Assembly: GCA_902539445.1 (NCBI GenBank)
Contig: CACBIY010000006.1
Span: forward strand, 1-60,691
Direction of reading: 5' to 3'
DNA: 60,691 nt
DNA from: an uncultured Pelagibacteraceae bacterium
GTDB taxonomy: Bacteria; Pseudomonadota; Alphaproteobacteria; Pelagibacterales; Pelagibacteraceae
A model generated the notes under the pieces. The model saw only the letters and a list, made by a program, of their open reading frames with translations. It was not told the DNA's origin and did no database searches. Of the stretch, positions 31,076 to 42,262 are shown one piece after another (position 1 is the stretch's first letter; the number at the start of each line of letters is the position of its first letter). The position numbers and the translations under genes were made by a program.

Positions 31076-33742
31076 TTAATTTTCATTTTTTGAAAGCTCA
31101 GCCTGTGCCGCTGCTAATCTAGCTATAGGAACTCTGTAAGGTGAACAAGAAACATAATTAAGCCCAGCTTTTGAACAAAATTTAATACTCTTTGGATCTC
31201 CGCCATGTTCACCACATATACCTAATTTAATCTTTTTATTTTGTTTTTTTCCTTTAGAAACCGCTATTTCTACTAAATCTTTCACTCCATCATCAATAGA
31301 TACAAACGGATCAATAGTAAAAATCTTATTATCAATATAATCATTTAAAAATTTACCACTGTCGTCTCTACTTATTCCAAAAGTTGTTTGTGTTAAATCA
31401 TTAGTGCCAAAACTAAAGAATTCAGCATGTTTTGCAATATCATCAGCCTTAATTGCTGCTCTAGGTAACTCAATCATTGTACCTACAAGAAATTCAATTT
31501 TTGTTTTATTTTCTTTTTGAACTTTTCTTGCAGTATTGATTACTAAATCTTTCATTATTTTAATCTCAGCTTCGGTTGAAACTAAAGGAATCATTATCTC
31601 GGGAAAAGCAAATTTTTGTTTGTTTTTTTTTAAGTCTGCAAGAGCCTCGAATATCGCTCTACATTGCATCTCATAAATTTCAGGAAATGAAATGCCAAGT
31701 CTACAACCTCTATGTCCCAACATCGGATTTTGTTCATGAAGCTCTTCTATCCTGCTTTCAATATCTTTTTTATCTGATCCAACAACATTAGCTACTTCAG
31801 AAATTTCTTTATCAGATTTCGGTAAAAATTCATGTAATGGTGGGTCTAATAATCTTACAGTTACTGGAAGACCATGCATAATTTTGAATATCTCCATAAA
31901 ATCTTTTTTTTGATGTGGTAGAATCTTTTTTAAAGCATTAGATCTATCATCTTGCGTTTTTGATAAAATCATTTCTCGCACTGATAAAATTCTTTCCTCA
32001 TCAAAAAACATATGTTCAGTCCTACAAAGTCCAATTCCCTCCGCACCAAAATCTCTGGCTGTTTTAGTGTCTAGAGGAGTCTCAGAGTTAGTTCTTACTT
32101 TGAGTTTTCTAATTTTATCAGCCCAGCTCATCAATTTTGAAAAATCTCCTGATATCTCAGGTTTTATAGTTGGAACTGTACCTAAAATTATTCTTCCCGT
32201 AGAACCGTCAATAGTAATTGTTTCACCTTCTTTGACCTCAGCCGAGGATGTTTTAAAGACTTTTTTATCGTAATTAATTTCAATTTCACTTGAACCAGAA
32301 ACGCAAGGTCTTCCCATTCCCCTAGCTACAACTGCAGCATGACTAGTCATGCCCCCTCTTGAAGTTAAAATTCCCTTCGCAGCATGCATTCCTTGAATAT
32401 CTTCTGGAGAAGTTTCAACTCTAACTAAAATTGTATCTTGCATCATATCATTTAATCTTTCAGCCTCCTCTGAACTGAAAACTACTTTTCCACTCACTGC
32501 ACCAGGAGACGCTGGAAGACCGTTTGCTATAACTTTGATTGAACTTCTTTCATCTAAAGTAGGATGCAAAAGCGTGTCTAAAGAGTTGGGATCAACTCTT
32601 AAAACAGCATCGTTTTTATTGATTAACTTTTCTCTAACCATATCAACAGCAATTTTTACTGCTGATTTTGATGTTCTTTTTCCAGATCGAGTTTGTAATA
32701 TCCAAAGTTTATTACTTTCAACAGTGAACTCTACATCTTGCATATCCTTATAATGTTTCTCTAATTTTTTTAAAATTTTATATAATTCGTGATATACTTC
32801 TGGCATCGACTCTTCCATAGATGCATCATCAACTTTTGCCTCTTTTCTTGCCTTCATTGTAATGTACTGTGGAGTTCTTGTTCCAGCTACAACATCTTCT
32901 CCCTGAGCATTAATCAAATATTCTCCATAAATATCATTTGACCCATCTGAAGGGTTTCTAGTGAAGACAACTCCTGTTGCACAATCATCACCCATATTTC
33001 CAAAAACCATAGATTGAACATTAACAGCTGTTCCCCATTCGGAGGGAATTTGATTCAGCTTTCTGTAAACTTTCGCTCTTTTGCTCTCCCAAGATAAAAA
33101 TACAGCACTTATTGCCCCGAATAATTGATGATAAACATCTTGAGGAAAATCTTTACCGGTCTTTTCTTTAACTACATTCTTAAAGTCATTTATTAAACCA
33201 TCCCAATCCTCTTCATCGAGTTCCGTATCAAGCAATACACCTTTTGTTAACTTATAATTTTCTATCAATTCCTCAAAATTGTAACTTTCAACACCCATAA
33301 CTACGTTTCCATACATCTGAATGAATCTTCTATAGCTATCTTTCGCAAATCTTCCATTGGATGTTTTGTTAGCCAAAGCAACAACTGTTTTGTCATTTAG
33401 TCCTAAATTCAGAATTGTATCCATCATACCTGGCATTGAAACTCTTGCTCCAGATCGAACTGATAAAAGAAGAGGATTTTTTAAATCTCCAAATTTTTTT
33501 GATACATCTTTTTCTATCGTTTTAATTTCTTTTTTTATATGTCTAATTAATTTGGAATTTAGTTTTTTTTTATCCTTATAAAAAATTTCACACACTTTTG
33601 TTGAGATAGTAAAACCAGGAGGTACTGGTAAACCCATTCTTCCCATTTCAGATAAATTTGCCCCTTTACCACCTAAAAAATTTTTTGGATTTTTTATTTT
33701 TTTTGAATCTTTAGACTTAAAATTAAGAATTAACTTATTCAT
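31076..33742 (-). CDS. ppdK: Pyruvate, phosphate dikinase
   Basis: Interconverts pyruvate + ATP + Pi with PEP + AMP + PPi. It is 888 residues with all three domains: the N-terminal ATP-grasp region (FLGGKGANLSEMGRMGLPVP), the swivelling phosphohistidine domain (GGMTSHAAVVARGMGRPCVSG, His in TSHAA), and the C-terminal PEP barrel with GAEGIGLCRTEHMFF, GHRGCRLGI and FSFGTNDLTQ. In an organism with ppc it can serve either pyrophosphate-linked glycolysis or gluconeogenesis. It overlaps glyS by 8 bases at the end of the S49-glyQ-glyS-ppdK run. Confidence 0.97.
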   Translation of the reverse strand: MNKLILNFKSKDSKKIKNPKNFLGGKGANLSEMGRMGLPVPPGFTISTKVCEIFYKDKKKLNSKLIRHIKKEIKTIEKDVSKKFGDLKNPLLLSVRSGARVSMPGMMDTILNLGLNDKTVVALANKTSNGRFAKDSYRRFIQMYGNVVMGVESYNFEELIENYKLTKGVLLDTELDEEDWDGLINDFKNVVKEKTGKDFPQDVYHQLFGAISAVFLSWESKRAKVYRKLNQIPSEWGTAVNVQSMVFGNMGDDCATGVVFTRNPSDGSNDIYGEYLINAQGEDVVAGTRTPQYITMKARKEAKVDDASMEESMPEVYHELYKILKKLEKHYKDMQDVEFTVESNKLWILQTRSGKRTSKSAVKIAVDMVREKLINKNDAVLRVDPNSLDTLLHPTLDERSSIKVIANGLPASPGAVSGKVVFSSEEAERLNDMMQDTILVRVETSPEDIQGMHAAKGILTSRGGMTSHAAVVARGMGRPCVSGSSEIEINYDKKVFKTSSAEVKEGETITIDGSTGRIILGTVPTIKPEISGDFSKLMSWADKIRKLKVRTNSETPLDTKTARDFGAEGIGLCRTEHMFFDEERILSVREMILSKTQDDRSNALKKILPHQKKDFMEIFKIMHGLPVTVRLLDPPLHEFLPKSDKEISEVANVVGSDKKDIESRIEELHEQNPMLGHRGCRLGISFPEIYEMQCRAIFEALADLKKNKQKFAFPEIMIPLVSTEAEIKIMKDLVINTARKVQKENKTKIEFLVGTMIELPRAAIKADDIAKHAEFFSFGTNDLTQTTFGISRDDSGKFLNDYIDNKIFTIDPFVSIDDGVKDLVEIAVSKGKKQNKKIKLGICGEHGGDPKSIKFCSKAGLNYVSCSPYRVPIARLAAAQAELSKNEN

Positions 33743-35807
33743 TATGAGCTTTTAAAAATCGAAAATTTATATAATTTTGAAACGTTTTACATAACATATT
33801 AATAAGTTCCAAACGATTTTTTCTTAAAGTTTCATTATCCTCATTAACTTTTACATTATCAAAAAATTCGAAAACTTCTTTTTTAGTTTCAGCTAAAATT
33901 GATAATGATTTTTCATAATTTTCATCATTGTTTATGGTAGAATAATATTTTTTAATATCATTAATTTTTTTATATAAGTTTTTCTCAAAATCACTTTTAA
34001 AAATACCAGGATCAGTTGTATCGTTTATTTCAGTCTCGTTATTTTTCATCTCATGATCTAAAATGTTTAACGCCCTTTTATAACTCAAATTGATGTCTAT
34101 ACCAATTTGGGTGTTAATTACCTTATTAAGACACTTTGCTTTTTCAAAAGACGAAAATAAATTATTTAAAGAAAATGATGATAAAGTTGCCTCAATTATA
34201 TCATAACGTATTTCTTTGTCTTTAAGATAGTATCTAAATCTATCTTTTAAAAAATCCTGTAATTCTTTTTGTAAATCTTTGTTTTCAAGATTGTATCCCT
34301 GGTCATCGTAAAGGCGTGAGGAATAATTCAAAAGATCGTTTATTTTCAAATTTTTTCTGCTTTCTATAGTGGTTCTTATTATACCTAGAGCAATTCTCCT
34401 TAATGCTAATGGATCTTTTGAGCTTGTAGGTTTCTCGTTAATACCAAAAAAACCGACTAAGGTATCAATCTTATCTGTAATTGATAACGTGACACTGAAT
34501 GGTTTTTTTGGAACAATTGAATTGAGTCCAATTGGAAAATAATGCTCAGAAATAGCTAAAGAAATATCTTTATCAAATCCTTGATATTCAGAAAAGTATC
34601 CTCCCATAAGTCCCTGAAGTTCAGGAAATTCACCAACAAGATCAGAAGTAAGATCTGTCTTACAAATTGATGCTAACAATTCTACTTTCTCTTTACTAAT
34701 TAACAATTCATCTGAAATCATTCCACCAATTTTTCTCATTCGTTGAACTTTGTCAAAATAAGATCCAAGCCCTTTAAAAAAATTCATTGATTTTAATTCT
34801 GACACCTTTTTCACTAAGTTTTGAGTTTTATCTTTATTCCAAAAAAATTCTGCATCACTTAATCTTGCATCAACCACTCTTTCATTACCTATTTTAATGA
34901 GACCTTTTTTATCTTTTTTATTTGTTACAATTAAAAATTCATTTGTAATTTCATTTTTATCATTAAATGTTGGAAAATATTTCTGGTGAGACTCCATTGT
35001 TAGGGTCAAAATCTCTTTTGGAACTGATAAAAATTTTTTGTCAAATTTACATAATAAAACATTTGGGCTATCTACTAAATTTACAACCTCATCCATTAAT
35101 TTAGGATTTTCATTAATTTCTAACCCTTTTTTCCCTAATATCTTTAAAAAAGATTTATTGATTATTTTCAATCTTTTATTTTGATTAATGATAACTCCAT
35201 TATCTTCAAAAAATTTTTCATATTTCTTAAAATTTTCAAAAGATTTTTTTTTTTCCTCAAAATCTTTATCTAAAAAAGTCAAATTAGAAGAAGTTAAATG
35301 ATGAAATTTAAAACTTACAATTTTTTTATCAAATATTGATAAAATTGATTTTAGTGGTCTTCCCCAATTTAAATCAAATTCACCCCATTTCATTGATTTT
35401 TTCCATTGATAGTTACTCAAAATTTTTGGAATGAATTCAGTGAGTAAATCATGTGTTTTTAATGAGGTTGCCGCAGTTTTGTAAAAATAAAATTCATCCT
35501 TTTCGGTTTTTTTTTTAAATAAATCCTTTTTGTTAATTTTGTTTGATCTCAAAAAACCTTCCAAAGCTTGTTCAGGAGCGCTAGTTTTAGGGCCTCTAAT
35601 CTCTTTAGATTTAATTTTAATTTGTTTATCTAAGCCTTCAAAAACTAGAACTAACCTATTTGGAGTTGAAAAAGAAAAATTTTTTTTTGATCTTATTGAT
35701 TTTTCCTCAAATAAATTTTTAAAATCTTCAAGAATTTTTTCTCTTAAATTTTTTTGAAGTCCAGCAGGAATTTCTTCACTAAATAGCTCTAAAAAAAATT
35801 CTGACAT
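33735..35807 (-). CDS. glyS: Glycyl-tRNA synthetase beta subunit
   Basis: 690 residues, slightly short for the family. It starts MSEFFLELFSEEIPAGLQKN, as beta subunits do. It has LTMESHQKYFPTF, RVVDARLSDAEFFWNKD and the HD-like ISEHYFPIGLNS block (family form often AIxEHYxP), with DKIDTLVGFFGI after. The C-terminal tRNA-binding portion is Lys/Asn-rich. It assembles with GlyQ into the heterotetramer that charges tRNA-Gly. There is 1 base between glyQ and glyS, and an 8-base overlap into ppdK. Confidence 0.97.
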   Translation of the reverse strand: MSEFFLELFSEEIPAGLQKNLREKILEDFKNLFEEKSIRSKKNFSFSTPNRLVLVFEGLDKQIKIKSKEIRGPKTSAPEQALEGFLRSNKINKKDLFKKKTEKDEFYFYKTAATSLKTHDLLTEFIPKILSNYQWKKSMKWGEFDLNWGRPLKSILSIFDKKIVSFKFHHLTSSNLTFLDKDFEEKKKSFENFKKYEKFFEDNGVIINQNKRLKIINKSFLKILGKKGLEINENPKLMDEVVNLVDSPNVLLCKFDKKFLSVPKEILTLTMESHQKYFPTFNDKNEITNEFLIVTNKKDKKGLIKIGNERVVDARLSDAEFFWNKDKTQNLVKKVSELKSMNFFKGLGSYFDKVQRMRKIGGMISDELLISKEKVELLASICKTDLTSDLVGEFPELQGLMGGYFSEYQGFDKDISLAISEHYFPIGLNSIVPKKPFSVTLSITDKIDTLVGFFGINEKPTSSKDPLALRRIALGIIRTTIESRKNLKINDLLNYSSRLYDDQGYNLENKDLQKELQDFLKDRFRYYLKDKEIRYDIIEATLSSFSLNNLFSSFEKAKCLNKVINTQIGIDINLSYKRALNILDHEMKNNETEINDTTDPGIFKSDFEKNLYKKINDIKKYYSTINNDENYEKSLSILAETKKEVFEFFDNVKVNEDNETLRKNRLELINMLCKTFQNYINFRFLKAHNE

Positions 35808-35808
35808 T

Positions 35809-36690
35809 CTATGTTTGCGACTGTACCCAAATTGTAGCAGCTTGTTTTGTAATTTCTCTTATTCGACCAATATATTCTGCTCTTTGCGCAACACTAATTG
35901 CTCCGCGAGCATCTAATACGTTAAATATATGACTTGCTTTCAAACATTGATCGTATGCAGGTAAAGATATATTTTTTTCAACTAATGATTTTGCTTCACT
36001 CTCATGCATATCAAATATTTTAAATAAGTTTTCTGTATTAGCATGCTCAAAGTTATAAGCTGAAAATTCTTTTTCTGATTGATGAAAAACTTCCCTGTAA
36101 TCAATACCTTCATCATTCCAAACTAAATCATAAACGTTTTTTTTCTGCTGGGTAAACATACAAATTCTTTCAAGGCCATAGGTTATCTCTACTGACACTG
36201 GTTTACATTCAAAACCTGCCATTTGTTGAAAATATGTAAATTGAGATATTTCCATGCCATCACACCAAACTTCCCACCCAAGACCTGCAGCACCTAGAGT
36301 TGGGCTTTCCCAATCATCTTCAACAAATCTAATATCGTGCTCTTTATGATTAATTCCTATTACCGACAAACTATTTAGATAAAGTTTTTTAATATTAATT
36401 GGAGAGGGTTTTATTATAACTTGAAATTGATAATAATGCTGAAGTCTATTTGGATTATCTCCATATCTTCCATCTGTAGGTCTTCGTGAAGGTTGAACAT
36501 ACGCTGCTTTCCATGGCTTAGGTCCAAGAGATCTTAGAGTAGTAGCTGGATGAAATGTTCCAGCTCCAACTTCCATATCATAAGGTTGTAAAATTACACA
36601 TCCATTTTTACTCCAAAATTTTTGAAGATTTATAATTGTATCTTGGAAAGTTTGAAATTTTGGTTTTTTTTTAATTTTTTTAGAGGCCAT
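35809..36690 (-). CDS. glyQ: Glycyl-tRNA synthetase alpha subunit
   Basis: 293 residues, the class II catalytic subunit. [58 protein letters not shown] and [10 protein letters not shown] are hallmark segments. A short Lys-rich lead ([10 protein letters not shown]) precedes the conserved core. It overlaps the upstream peptidase gene by 11 bases and is followed at once by glyS, the usual alpha-beta order. Confidence 0.98.
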   Translation of the reverse strand: MASKKIKKKPKFQTFQDTIINLQKFWSKNGCVILQPYDMEVGAGTFHPATTLRSLGPKPWKAAYVQPSRRPTDGRYGDNPNRLQHYYQFQVIIKPSPINIKKLYLNSLSVIGINHKEHDIRFVEDDWESPTLGAAGLGWEVWCDGMEISQFTYFQQMAGFECKPVSVEITYGLERICMFTQQKKNVYDLVWNDEGIDYREVFHQSEKEFSAYNFEHANTENLFKIFDMHESEAKSLVEKNISLPAYDQCLKASHIFNVLDARGAISVAQRAEYIGRIREITKQAATIWVQSQT

Positions 36691-37486
36691 ATTTTTGCCA
36701 AACTGATTTTTCCTCTAATATGTTTGCTAATTGATCGACATGATCATTTGAAGACGACAATTTTTTACTAAGCCAGCTTTTTGATTTTTCAAATTTTTTA
36801 ATAACAACATCTTCTCCAAATTTTTCTCTTAATATCTGATTTGCATTTCCTATATCATCTATCAAACCAAGATCTTTGGCTTTTCTACCTGACCAAAATT
36901 CACCTGAAAACAATTCTACTTCAGATTTTTTAAGTTTTGATGACCTGCTTTTTTCGACCACCTCTATGAAATCTTTATGTAGATCTAATTGTATATTTTT
37001 TAATCTTTCGATGTCTTCCTTTTTTTCATCTAGAAATGGGTCTAATGTGCTTTTATTTTTCCCAGCAGTATGCACTCTTCTCTCAACACCTATCTTTTTT
37101 ATCAATTCTGTAAAACCAAAAGAAGAGTAGATTACTCCTATTGAGCCTATTATTGAACTTGAGTTCGCATAAATTTCATCTCCAGCACAAGCTATTAGAT
37201 ATCCACCTGAAGCTGCTACATCTTCGGCAAAAACTATTACTTTTTTTTTATTTTTTTTTGCCTGTTGTCTAATTAAGCTGTAAATTAAATGTGATTGAAC
37301 AGGAGAACCTCCGGGAGAGTTTATTGTTATAGCGACACATGGTGCTTTTTTTACAGAAAATGCTTTTGAGATAATCTCTTCTTGACCAGAAAAATCTAAA
37401 CCCTGTTTAAATTTCCCTACATTTCCAATAACACCACTAAGCTTAATATGCGGAATAATTTTTTTCTTTTTAAAAAAAGAGAGCAT
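36680..37486 (-). CDS. S49-family membrane signal-peptide peptidase (SppA/SohB-like)
   Basis: 268 residues, the short single-domain form. [11 protein letters not shown] (56-65), then [18 protein letters not shown] with nucleophile Ser93, then SIIGSIGV, and Lys145 in [10 protein letters not shown] as the likely general base of the Ser-Lys dyad. No clear long transmembrane anchor is present at the N-terminus, only a short lead with five consecutive lysines, so membrane attachment is uncertain. It likely degrades cleaved signal peptides. It is first in the run leading to glyQ-glyS-ppdK. Confidence 0.88.
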   Translation of the reverse strand: MLSFFKKKKIIPHIKLSGVIGNVGKFKQGLDFSGQEEIISKAFSVKKAPCVAITINSPGGSPVQSHLIYSLIRQQAKKNKKKVIVFAEDVAASGGYLIACAGDEIYANSSSIIGSIGVIYSSFGFTELIKKIGVERRVHTAGKNKSTLDPFLDEKKEDIERLKNIQLDLHKDFIEVVEKSRSSKLKKSEVELFSGEFWSGRKAKDLGLIDDIGNANQILREKFGEDVVIKKFEKSKSWLSKKLSSSNDHVDQLANILEEKSVWQKYGL

Positions 37487-37554
37487 TTTTAATGTTTATA
37501 GAATTTTTTTATGAATATAAAGACACCTTATAATTGAAGATTCAGGTGCGTCAA

Positions 37555-37585
37555 TTGATAAGTATAAAAAGCAAACTATTATACT
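37555..37585 (+). promoter_or_regulatory. Candidate promoter of ispB
   Basis: TTGATA (37555-37560) followed after 16 bases by TATTAT (37577-37582), with an overlapping TATACT. The start of transcription would fall about 10 bases before the ATG at 37600. This 113-base gap is divergent between the peptidase and ispB and holds nothing else I can support. Confidence 0.4.
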
Positions 37586-37599
37586 AATTTGCTCAATTA

Positions 37600-38613
37600 A
37601 TGGGAAGTGTCATACAATTAAAAAACAAAATTAATAATTCATATTTTCAACTAAAAAATTCAGTTGAAGATAGATTGATGTTAGTTGAAGAAAAAATAAA
37701 GTCTAAATTAGAGAGCAACGTAGACTTAGTTCAGAAAATGACAAACTATCACCTTGATACAGGCGGAAAGAGATTAAGAGCCTTACTAACTCTAGGTTCT
37801 GCAAAATTATGTGGATATGCAAAAGGAACTAGAGATATTAATTTGGCTGCTTGTGTAGAACTTATTCACTCAGCAACTTTAATGCATGATGATGTAATAG
37901 ATAATGGATCTATAAGAAGGGGTAGAAAAACTTTAAACGAAGTTTGGGATAATCACTCTTCTGTTTTAGTTGGAGATTATTTACTTAGCAGATGTTTTGA
38001 AATGATGGTAGATGATGGAAATATTGAGGTTTTAAAATTATTATCCTCAACTTCCTCTAAGATTGCTCAAGGAGAAGTTCTTCAATTACAGCACAGAGGT
38101 GAGGTAGATATGTTAGAGGAAACTTATTTAAGAATAATTTCTGCGAAAACTGCTGAATTATTTGCAGCAGCTACCAAAGTTGGTGCAATTTTGTCAGATG
38201 TGTCATCAAAAGAAAAAGAGGCTTTAGAATTTTACGGAAGGAATTTGGGATTAACTTTTCAAATAGCTGATGATACTTTAGATTACAATTCTGAATCAAA
38301 ATTATTTGGAAAAAAAATTGGCAAAGATTTTTATGAAGGAAAAATTACTCTGCCATTAATCTTATTATTTCAAAAAGCAAATCTTAAAGAAAAGGAAAGT
38401 CTGAAAGGTATTTTTTTAAAAGATAGAAGAGATGAAAATGATTTTAGTTATACATTATCTTTAATCAAACAATATGAAATTATTAAAGAATGTTATCAAA
38501 AAGCAAATCATTACATAAATTTTGCGTCAAACTCATTATCGATATTTAAAGACTGTAATGAAAGAAATATTCTTGAAAATTTAACTTCATTTAGTTTGTC
38601 AAGGGATTTTTAG
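37600..38613 (+). CDS. ispB: Long-chain polyprenyl diphosphate synthase
   Basis: 337-residue trans-prenyltransferase. GGKRLRALLTLGSAKL, the first Asp-rich motif LMHDDVIDNGSIRRG, and the second FQIADDTLDYNSE are complete. The residue before DDVID is His with small residues upstream, consistent with long-chain products (C40-C50 for the ubiquinone side chain) rather than FPP. It is distinct from the ispA-type enzyme at 42259, which has the DDLPCMDDD motif. It ends in a four-base overlap (TTAG) with the convergent pdxH. Confidence 0.92.
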   Translation: MGSVIQLKNKINNSYFQLKNSVEDRLMLVEEKIKSKLESNVDLVQKMTNYHLDTGGKRLRALLTLGSAKLCGYAKGTRDINLAACVELIHSATLMHDDVIDNGSIRRGRKTLNEVWDNHSSVLVGDYLLSRCFEMMVDDGNIEVLKLLSSTSSKIAQGEVLQLQHRGEVDMLEETYLRIISAKTAELFAAATKVGAILSDVSSKEKEALEFYGRNLGLTFQIADDTLDYNSESKLFGKKIGKDFYEGKITLPLILLFQKANLKEKESLKGIFLKDRRDENDFSYTLSLIKQYEIIKECYQKANHYINFASNSLSIFKDCNERNILENLTSFSLSRDF

Positions 38614-39236
38614 GGACTTAAAAGACTTTTTGTCCAACTACCATTTTTATCTAAAGAATACTTTAATCTTTCATGTATTCTGTTATCTCCATCTAACCAA
38701 AATTCAATTGTGGAAGGTGTTAAATTCCAGCCAGACCAATGGCTTGGTCTAGGTACATTATCTTTGTCATTATATTTTTTTTTATAATTCTCTAAAGCAT
38801 TTAAAAGTTCATCTCTAGAATGGAGAATACTACTTTGTTTTGAGGCCCAAGCACCTATTCTGCTATCATATGCTCTTGAGTTATAGTACTCATCAGCAGT
38901 TTGATCATCTACTTGTTTCAACGTTCCAACTATCCTTATTTGTCTTAGTAAACTTTTCCAATGAAAGCACATTGTAGCATTCGGATTTTCTTTAATTTCA
39001 TTACCTTTCTGACTATTTAAATTTGTATAAAAAACAAATCCTTTTTCACTATGACCTTTGAGCAGAACCATTCTTACTGAGGGAATACCCTCTTTATTTG
39101 CTGTGCCAAGTGCTAAAGCATTAGGATCATTAATTTCTTTTTTTTTAGCCTCCTCAAACCAACTTTGAAATAGTTCAAATGGATTATCAAGATCTAAGAA
39201 GCATTTATTAAGCCCAAGTGAGTTTTTTTGATTCAT
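38610..39236 (-). CDS. pdxH: Pyridoxamine 5'-phosphate oxidase
   Basis: 208-residue FMN enzyme that oxidises pyridoxine or pyridoxamine phosphate to pyridoxal phosphate. NALALGTANKEGIPSVRMVLL, GFVFYTNLNSQKGNEI, the MCFHWKSLLRQIRIVG block and the C-terminal PSHWSGWNLTPSTIEFW and HERLKYS are all family hallmarks. It is divergent from aroC (33 bases between starts) and 3'-overlaps ispB by 4 bases. Its length is normal. Confidence 0.97.
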   Translation of the reverse strand: MNQKNSLGLNKCFLDLDNPFELFQSWFEEAKKKEINDPNALALGTANKEGIPSVRMVLLKGHSEKGFVFYTNLNSQKGNEIKENPNATMCFHWKSLLRQIRIVGTLKQVDDQTADEYYNSRAYDSRIGAWASKQSSILHSRDELLNALENYKKKYNDKDNVPRPSHWSGWNLTPSTIEFWLDGDNRIHERLKYSLDKNGSWTKSLLSP

Positions 39237-39269
39237 AATTTTAACAAAATAATCTATACAATATAAATA

Positions 39270-40352
39270 ATGTCATTTAATACTTTTGGAAAGTCTTTTC
39301 GTTTTACAACTTGGGGAGAATCCCATGGTCCAGCTATAGGATGTGTTATAGATGGGTGTCCACCATTAATACCATTAAAAGAAGCCGATATTCAAAAAGA
39401 ATTAAATAAACGAAAACCTGGGCAGTCAAAGTTTACTACTCAAAGGAAGGAAAGTGACAAGGTTCAAATTCTTTCAGGAGTTTTTGAGGGAAAAACGACC
39501 GGGACACCAATATCATTGATAATTTACAATGAAGATATGCGTTCAAAGGATTATAATGATATTAAAGATAAGTTTAGACCAGGACATGCTGATTTCACAT
39601 ATTTTAAAAAGTATGGAATAAGAGATTATAGAGGTGGTGGTAGATCATCTGCAAGAGAAACAGCTGCAAGAGTTGCAGCGGGTGCTGTAGCAAAAAAAGT
39701 TTTAGAAAATAAATTAGGAAAAAAATTTAAAATCACTGGAGCTGTAACCCAACTTGGAATACTAGGATGTGATACTAATAAATGGGATGATAAAATAATT
39801 TCTAAAAATCCATTTTTTTGTCCAGATAAATCAATGTTAAAAATTTGGGAAAAATACTTATTAAGTATTAGAAAAGCTGGATCGTCATGTGGAGCGATAA
39901 TCGAAGTAAGAGCGGACGGTATTCCTGCTGGATTAGGAGCACCTATTTACTCAAAATTAGACTCTGACATAGCATCAGCTATGATGAGTATAAATGCTGT
40001 AAAAGGAGTTAATATTGGCTCAGGTATGAACTCAGCACAATTGTCAGGTGAGGAAAATTCAGATGAAATTTCTCAAAATAGAAAAAAAACAAAATTTAAA
40101 TCTAATAATGCTGGAGGGATTCTGGGAGGCATTTCTTCAGGTCAAGAGATAATCGTCTCTTTTGCTGTAAAGCCAACTTCTTCAATTTTAAAAAGTAGAA
40201 AAACAATCAATAAATTTGGAAAGAATACAAGTATATCAGTAAAAGGTAGACATGATCCATGTGTGGGTATAAGAGCTGTACCTGTGGGTGAAGCAATGTT
40301 ATCTTGTGTTTTATTAGATCATTATCTTCTACACAAAGCTCAGTGTACTTAA
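39270..40352 (+). CDS. aroC: Chorismate synthase
   Basis: 360 residues, last step of the shikimate pathway, needing reduced [27 protein letters not shown] at the N-terminus, [37 protein letters not shown] in the middle and [17 protein letters not shown] near the end contain the conserved His and Arg residues. It is a monocistronic plus-strand gene between two minus-strand genes. Its TAA overlaps that of the convergent dxs as TTAA. Confidence 0.98.
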   Translation: MSFNTFGKSFRFTTWGESHGPAIGCVIDGCPPLIPLKEADIQKELNKRKPGQSKFTTQRKESDKVQILSGVFEGKTTGTPISLIIYNEDMRSKDYNDIKDKFRPGHADFTYFKKYGIRDYRGGGRSSARETAARVAAGAVAKKVLENKLGKKFKITGAVTQLGILGCDTNKWDDKIISKNPFFCPDKSMLKIWEKYLLSIRKAGSSCGAIIEVRADGIPAGLGAPIYSKLDSDIASAMMSINAVKGVNIGSGMNSAQLSGEENSDEISQNRKKTKFKSNNAGGILGGISSGQEIIVSFAVKPTSSILKSRKTINKFGKNTSISVKGRHDPCVGIRAVPVGEAMLSCVLLDHYLLHKAQCT

Positions 40353-42262
40353 TTTTGTTTTTTCAAAACTATATTGGAATTTAGTAAATCTAAAACTTTT
40401 TCCTCAATTGAAACTGAGTCAAGATTTGCCACTTTATACATTTTATCTGGAGTATCCTGATCAATAAAAATATCTGGTAACGTTAATGATCTAAATTTTA
40501 AATTAGAGTCCATTAAACCTTTTTTTGTCAAAAAATTTACCACATGAGATCCAAAACCACCGATTGAACCCTCCTCTATAGTCATGATCGCTTCATGAGT
40601 TGTAGCTAATTGCCAAATAAGATTTTCGTCTAAAGGTTTTGCAAATCTTGCATCAACAACTGTTATTGGCACACCTTTTTTTAATAAATTTTCTGCAGCC
40701 TTTAAAGTTTCGTTCAATCTTGCTCCAAAATTAAGGATAGCTAATTTTTTTCCCTCTTTGATAATTTTTGATTTCCCTATCTCAATTTTCTCATTTATTG
40801 AAGGTAAAACTGATCCTAATCCTGTTCCTCTTGGATACCTAAATGCACAAGGTCTATCATTAATCTCGGTTGAGGTATTTATCATTCTTACAAGCTCAGC
40901 TTCATCACTTGCTGCCATAACAATAAAATTGGGTAAAGTAGTTAAATATGTTGTATCAAAACTTCCAGCATGTGTTGGTCCATCAGCCCCAACAAGTCCC
41001 GCTCTATCAATCGCGAATCTAACTGGTAAACTTTGAATTGCTACGTCATGAACTACTTGATCATAAGCTCTTTGAAGAAAAGTGGAATAAATAGCTGCAT
41101 AGGGTTTAAAGTTTTCGGTAGCTAAACCTGCAGCAAATGTGACTGCATGTTGCTCAGCAATCCCAACATCAAAAGTCCTATCTGGAAATTCTTTACGAAA
41201 AATATCAAGACCAGTGCCATCAGGCATTGCAGCTGTAATAGCTACAATTTTACTGTCCTTTTTAGCATGTTGAATTAAGGTGTTTGCGAAAACCTTTGTA
41301 TATGATGGTAATTTACTTGTACTCTTAAATTGTTCACCAGTTTTAACATTAAATTTTGATACTCCATGGTAATTGTCCTTTGCTTCCTCTGCAAAAGTAT
41401 AACCTTTTCCTTTTTTTGATTTAATATGAATTAAAATTGGTCCTTCATGCTTAGAGTCTCTTGCATTTTTTAAAATTGGAATTAATGAATTTAAATCATG
41501 ACCATCTATTGGACCAATATAATAAAATCCAAGTGAACTGAACAAAGTTCCCCCTGTCACAGCTGATCTTAGTAAATCTTCTGCTTTACCAGCCTTAGCA
41601 CTAAATCTTTTTGAAAAAGCTGACATAATTAATTTTATAGTCTCTCTTAGACTAAAATAAATCTTTCCTGAAAAAATTTTTGCTAAATAAGTGCTCATTG
41701 CTCCAACTGGTCTAGCAATTGACATGTCGTTATCATTTAAAATAACGATCATCTTAGTTTTTGAAGCTCCAGCATTATTCATAGCTTCATAAGCCATTCC
41801 TGCACTGATTGCCCCGTCACCAATTACTGCAATTACATTGTCTGATTTATTAGACAGTTTGTTTGCTTCCGCTATACCTAAAGCGGATGAAATTGATGTT
41901 GAGCTGTGTGCAGCACCAAAGGGATCATATTCACTCTCTGATCTTTTTGTAAAACCAGAAAGACCATTTCCCTGTCTAAGAGTTCTTATTCTATCTTTTC
42001 TGCCAGTTAAAATTTTATGTGGATAGCACTGATGACCCACATCCCAGATTAATTTATCATTGGGTGTATTAAAAATATAATGTAAAGCAACAGTTAATTC
42101 TACAACTCCAAGACTTGCCCCAAGATGACCACCAGTCACCGAGACAGCATCGATCATTTCCTCTCTTAATTCATCAGCAACTTTTTGTAATTTTGACTCA
42201 GGTAATTTTTTTAAATCTGATGGAAAATTAATTTCATCTAACAGTTCGTATTTTTTTTTCAT
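40349..42262 (-). CDS. dxs: 1-deoxy-D-xylulose-5-phosphate synthase
   Basis: 637-residue thiamine-diphosphate transketolase-like enzyme, the first step of the MEP isoprenoid pathway, from pyruvate and glyceraldehyde phosphate. [36 protein letters not shown], and the ThDP motif [18 protein letters not shown]...NDNDMSI are present. The second half has [17 protein letters not shown] (catalytic Glu) and [15 protein letters not shown]. It is the last gene of xseB-ispA-dxs and overlaps ispA by 4 bases. Confidence 0.98.
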   Translation of the reverse strand: MKKKYELLDEINFPSDLKKLPESKLQKVADELREEMIDAVSVTGGHLGASLGVVELTVALHYIFNTPNDKLIWDVGHQCYPHKILTGRKDRIRTLRQGNGLSGFTKRSESEYDPFGAAHSSTSISSALGIAEANKLSNKSDNVIAVIGDGAISAGMAYEAMNNAGASKTKMIVILNDNDMSIARPVGAMSTYLAKIFSGKIYFSLRETIKLIMSAFSKRFSAKAGKAEDLLRSAVTGGTLFSSLGFYYIGPIDGHDLNSLIPILKNARDSKHEGPILIHIKSKKGKGYTFAEEAKDNYHGVSKFNVKTGEQFKSTSKLPSYTKVFANTLIQHAKKDSKIVAITAAMPDGTGLDIFRKEFPDRTFDVGIAEQHAVTFAAGLATENFKPYAAIYSTFLQRAYDQVVHDVAIQSLPVRFAIDRAGLVGADGPTHAGSFDTTYLTTLPNFIVMAASDEAELVRMINTSTEINDRPCAFRYPRGTGLGSVLPSINEKIEIGKSKIIKEGKKLAILNFGARLNETLKAAENLLKKGVPITVVDARFAKPLDENLIWQLATTHEAIMTIEEGSIGGFGSHVVNFLTKKGLMDSNLKFRSLTLPDIFIDQDTPDKMYKVANLDSVSIEEKVLDLLNSNIVLKKQN

